A stretch of 39,601 bases of DNA, taken from contig MU069701.1 of NCBI GenBank assembly GCA_002284615.2, positions 290,368 to 329,968 of the forward strand, written 5' to 3'. The notes beneath the pieces were generated by a model. It was not told the DNA's origin, ran no database searches, and was given only the letters and a program-made list of their open reading frames with translations. The position numbers and the translations under genes are program-made. Positions 1 to 39,601 of this stretch are shown here, in pieces (the first letter of the stretch is position 1; each line of letters begins with the position of its first letter). The stretch comes from Dunaliella salina (Eukaryota > Chlorophyta > Chlorophyceae > Chlamydomonadales > Dunaliellaceae).

Positions 1-610
1 TAGGTGGCAGCGCAGCAGCTGATGTGGGAAGCTGCACTGTGCTTGAAGCACGGTGATTGAAGCACTGTGATTGATGCGGTGTGATTAGGAAGCAGCACAA
101 TCCCTGATGGAGAAACATTGGGATCAGGTGGCAGCGCAGTAGCTGATATGAGGAGCTGCGCTGTGCGTGAAGCACGGTGATTGAAGCATTGTGATTGGTG
201 CGGTGTGATTAGGAAGCAGCATAATCCCTGATGGAGAAGCATTGGGATCAGGTGGCAGCGCAGCAGCTGATGTGAGGAGCTACACTGTGCTTGAAGCACA
301 ATGATTGAAGCACTGTGGTTGATGCGGTGTGATTAGGAAGCAGCACAATCCCTGATGGAGAAGCAGTGTGATTAGGTGACAGCGCAGCAGCTGATGTGAG
401 GAGCTGCACTGTGATTGAAGCACTGTGATTGGTACGGTGTGATTAGGAAGCAGCACAATCCCTGATGGAGAAGCATTGCGATCAGGTGACAGCGCAGCAG
501 ATCATGTGAGGAGCTGCACTGTGATTGAAGCAGTGTGATTGATGCGGTGTGATTAGGAAGCAGCACAATCCCCTATGGAGAAGCACTGTGATCAGGTGGC
601 AGCACAGCAG
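1..610. repeat. Tandem array, five units of 110-125 bp
   Basis: The anchor gtgattaggaagcagca recurs at about 81, 204, 329, 439 and 549. Units contain sub-repeats of the gaagcactgtgattg type. The array continues off the left edge. I could not relate it to any dynein exon in the window; it may derive from the next one. Confidence 0.9.
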
Positions 611-881
611 CTGATACTAGGAGCTGGAAAAAAAGTACACCGTGGATGCAACAATGCCTGAGAGGATGCAACAAGATTCATAACACAGCATTCAAACCTG
701 TAAAGTTGATAAACTATAATTCAGGCTTGAAAAAAAAAATGGACAATAAAAGGGGCTATGGCAAAGGATTGGGAGCTATGACAAGGGAGAGGGCTTTAAA
801 GGGAGAGCCTCCCCGACAATTCTCCCCAAGTTAGCTTCCATGCTAACATGAGTTCTAGGAAGTGAGCCCATCAAGCTTGGC

Positions 882-970
882 AAAAAGAAAAAAAGAAAAG
901 AAAAGTCTACGCAAGCCAGAGGCCGCGAGCATAAAGGGAAGGTCCACTAACTAACAAGCTAGCAGGCTAG
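882..970 (-). mobile_element. Truncated SINE-family copy
   Basis: Carries the shared tail: an AAAAG-rich block, then tctacgcaagccagaggc, then gcataaaggg (the element's 3' end read on the minus strand). An imperfect 10-bp direct repeat, caagcttggc and caagctaggc, flanks it at 872 and 971. Confidence 0.55.
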
Positions 971-1004
971 CAAGCTAGGCCCTCATGCAGGTCCCACTGG
1001 TAAA

Positions 1005-1373
1005 TTATTCACGCAGACCCAGGGCCTTGCTGATGCATCTATCAAGCAACCCCACCCAAGCATTGCATTCATATGGGTCTCACTGATGAACAATACAACC
1101 AAGCTCTTGCTCACTTATCTATCAAGCAAATCCTTGAAGCATTGCACACGCACGGGTCTCGCTGGTGAATGCTGATAACACATCAAGCAAACCAAGTAAA
1201 CAAGCACTTCGCCTGGGTCTCGCTGGTGGTTGCCCGTAACCCATCAAGCAAATCCATAAGCATTGCACTCACCAAGGTCTTGCTGATGAACCCCATTTGT
1301 CAAGCAAAACCATCCAGCACTGAGCTCACATGGGCTTTGCTCATGAATGCTGATGACCACTCACGGCACTGAC
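1005..1373. repeat. Donor-side array of exon 34 3'-end copies
   Basis: About seven decayed units, 60 bp apart (near 1010, 1074, 1108, 1154, 1214, 1275, 1334), each resembling the exon end ggtctcgctgatgaatgctg. They are separated by a shared catcaagcaaacc spacer. They sit in the intron next to the true donor at 1373. Confidence 0.8.

Positions 1374-39547
<38,174 letters not shown>

Positions 39548-39601
<54 letters not shown>
39548..39601. repeat. (TG)n microsatellite at window edge
   Basis: TG repeat in plus sense that abuts the exon 1 acceptor (CA repeat in gene sense) and runs off the window. Confidence 0.97.

Overview
The window is nuclear DNA of a flagellated eukaryote, most likely a chlorophyte green alga. 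The evidence is an axonemal-type dynein heavy chain, GT-AG introns averaging about 1 kb, long CA/TG microsatellites, a plant-type TTTAGGG telomere motif and a tRNA-derived SINE family. The repeat-rich long introns and middling base composition recall Dunaliella, but that is only an impression; no species marker is present.

The only gene I can support runs on the minus strand across almost the whole window. It is the middle third of a dynein heavy chain. I could place 34 exons from 39546 down to 1374. Joined, they give 4471 nt, one leading base plus exactly 1490 codons, with every junction in phase and no stop. In protein order they encode the linker (exons 1 to 8, 39.5 to 30.3 kb), AAA1 (exons 9 to 15, P-loop GPAGTGKT), AAA2 (exons 16 to 21, P-loop GPAGGGKT), AAA3 (exons 22 to about 31, P-loop GASGTGKS) and the start of AAA4 (exons 33 and 34, P-loop GVGGSGKQS). 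The N-terminal tail lies beyond 39.6 kb. The rest of AAA4, the stalk, AAA5, AAA6 and the C-terminus lie beyond position 1. Family signatures point to a single-headed inner-arm dynein, closest in feel to the DNAH6 type.

The introns are the surprise. At about 22 exon-intron boundaries the intron holds one to nine decayed tandem copies of the adjoining exon end together with its splice site. Copies of 3' exon ends lie on the donor side (exons 2, 3, 4, 6, 13, 14, 18, 20, 22, 24, 28, 32, 34). Copies of 5' exon ends lie on the acceptor side (exons 5, 13, 15, 18, 21, 22, 26, 29, 30). This suggests that introns here grow by tandem duplication across splice junctions, with only one copy kept as exon and the others decaying in the intron.

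Other contents: a tRNA-derived SINE with an 11-bp target-site duplication (5797-6015) and at least five relatives sharing its 3' tail; an inverted TTTAGGG/CCCTAAA palindrome (29983-30031); a C-rich element with repeated internal motifs (31540-32235); many minisatellites; six CA/TG microsatellites; and a 750-base assembly gap (13280-14029).
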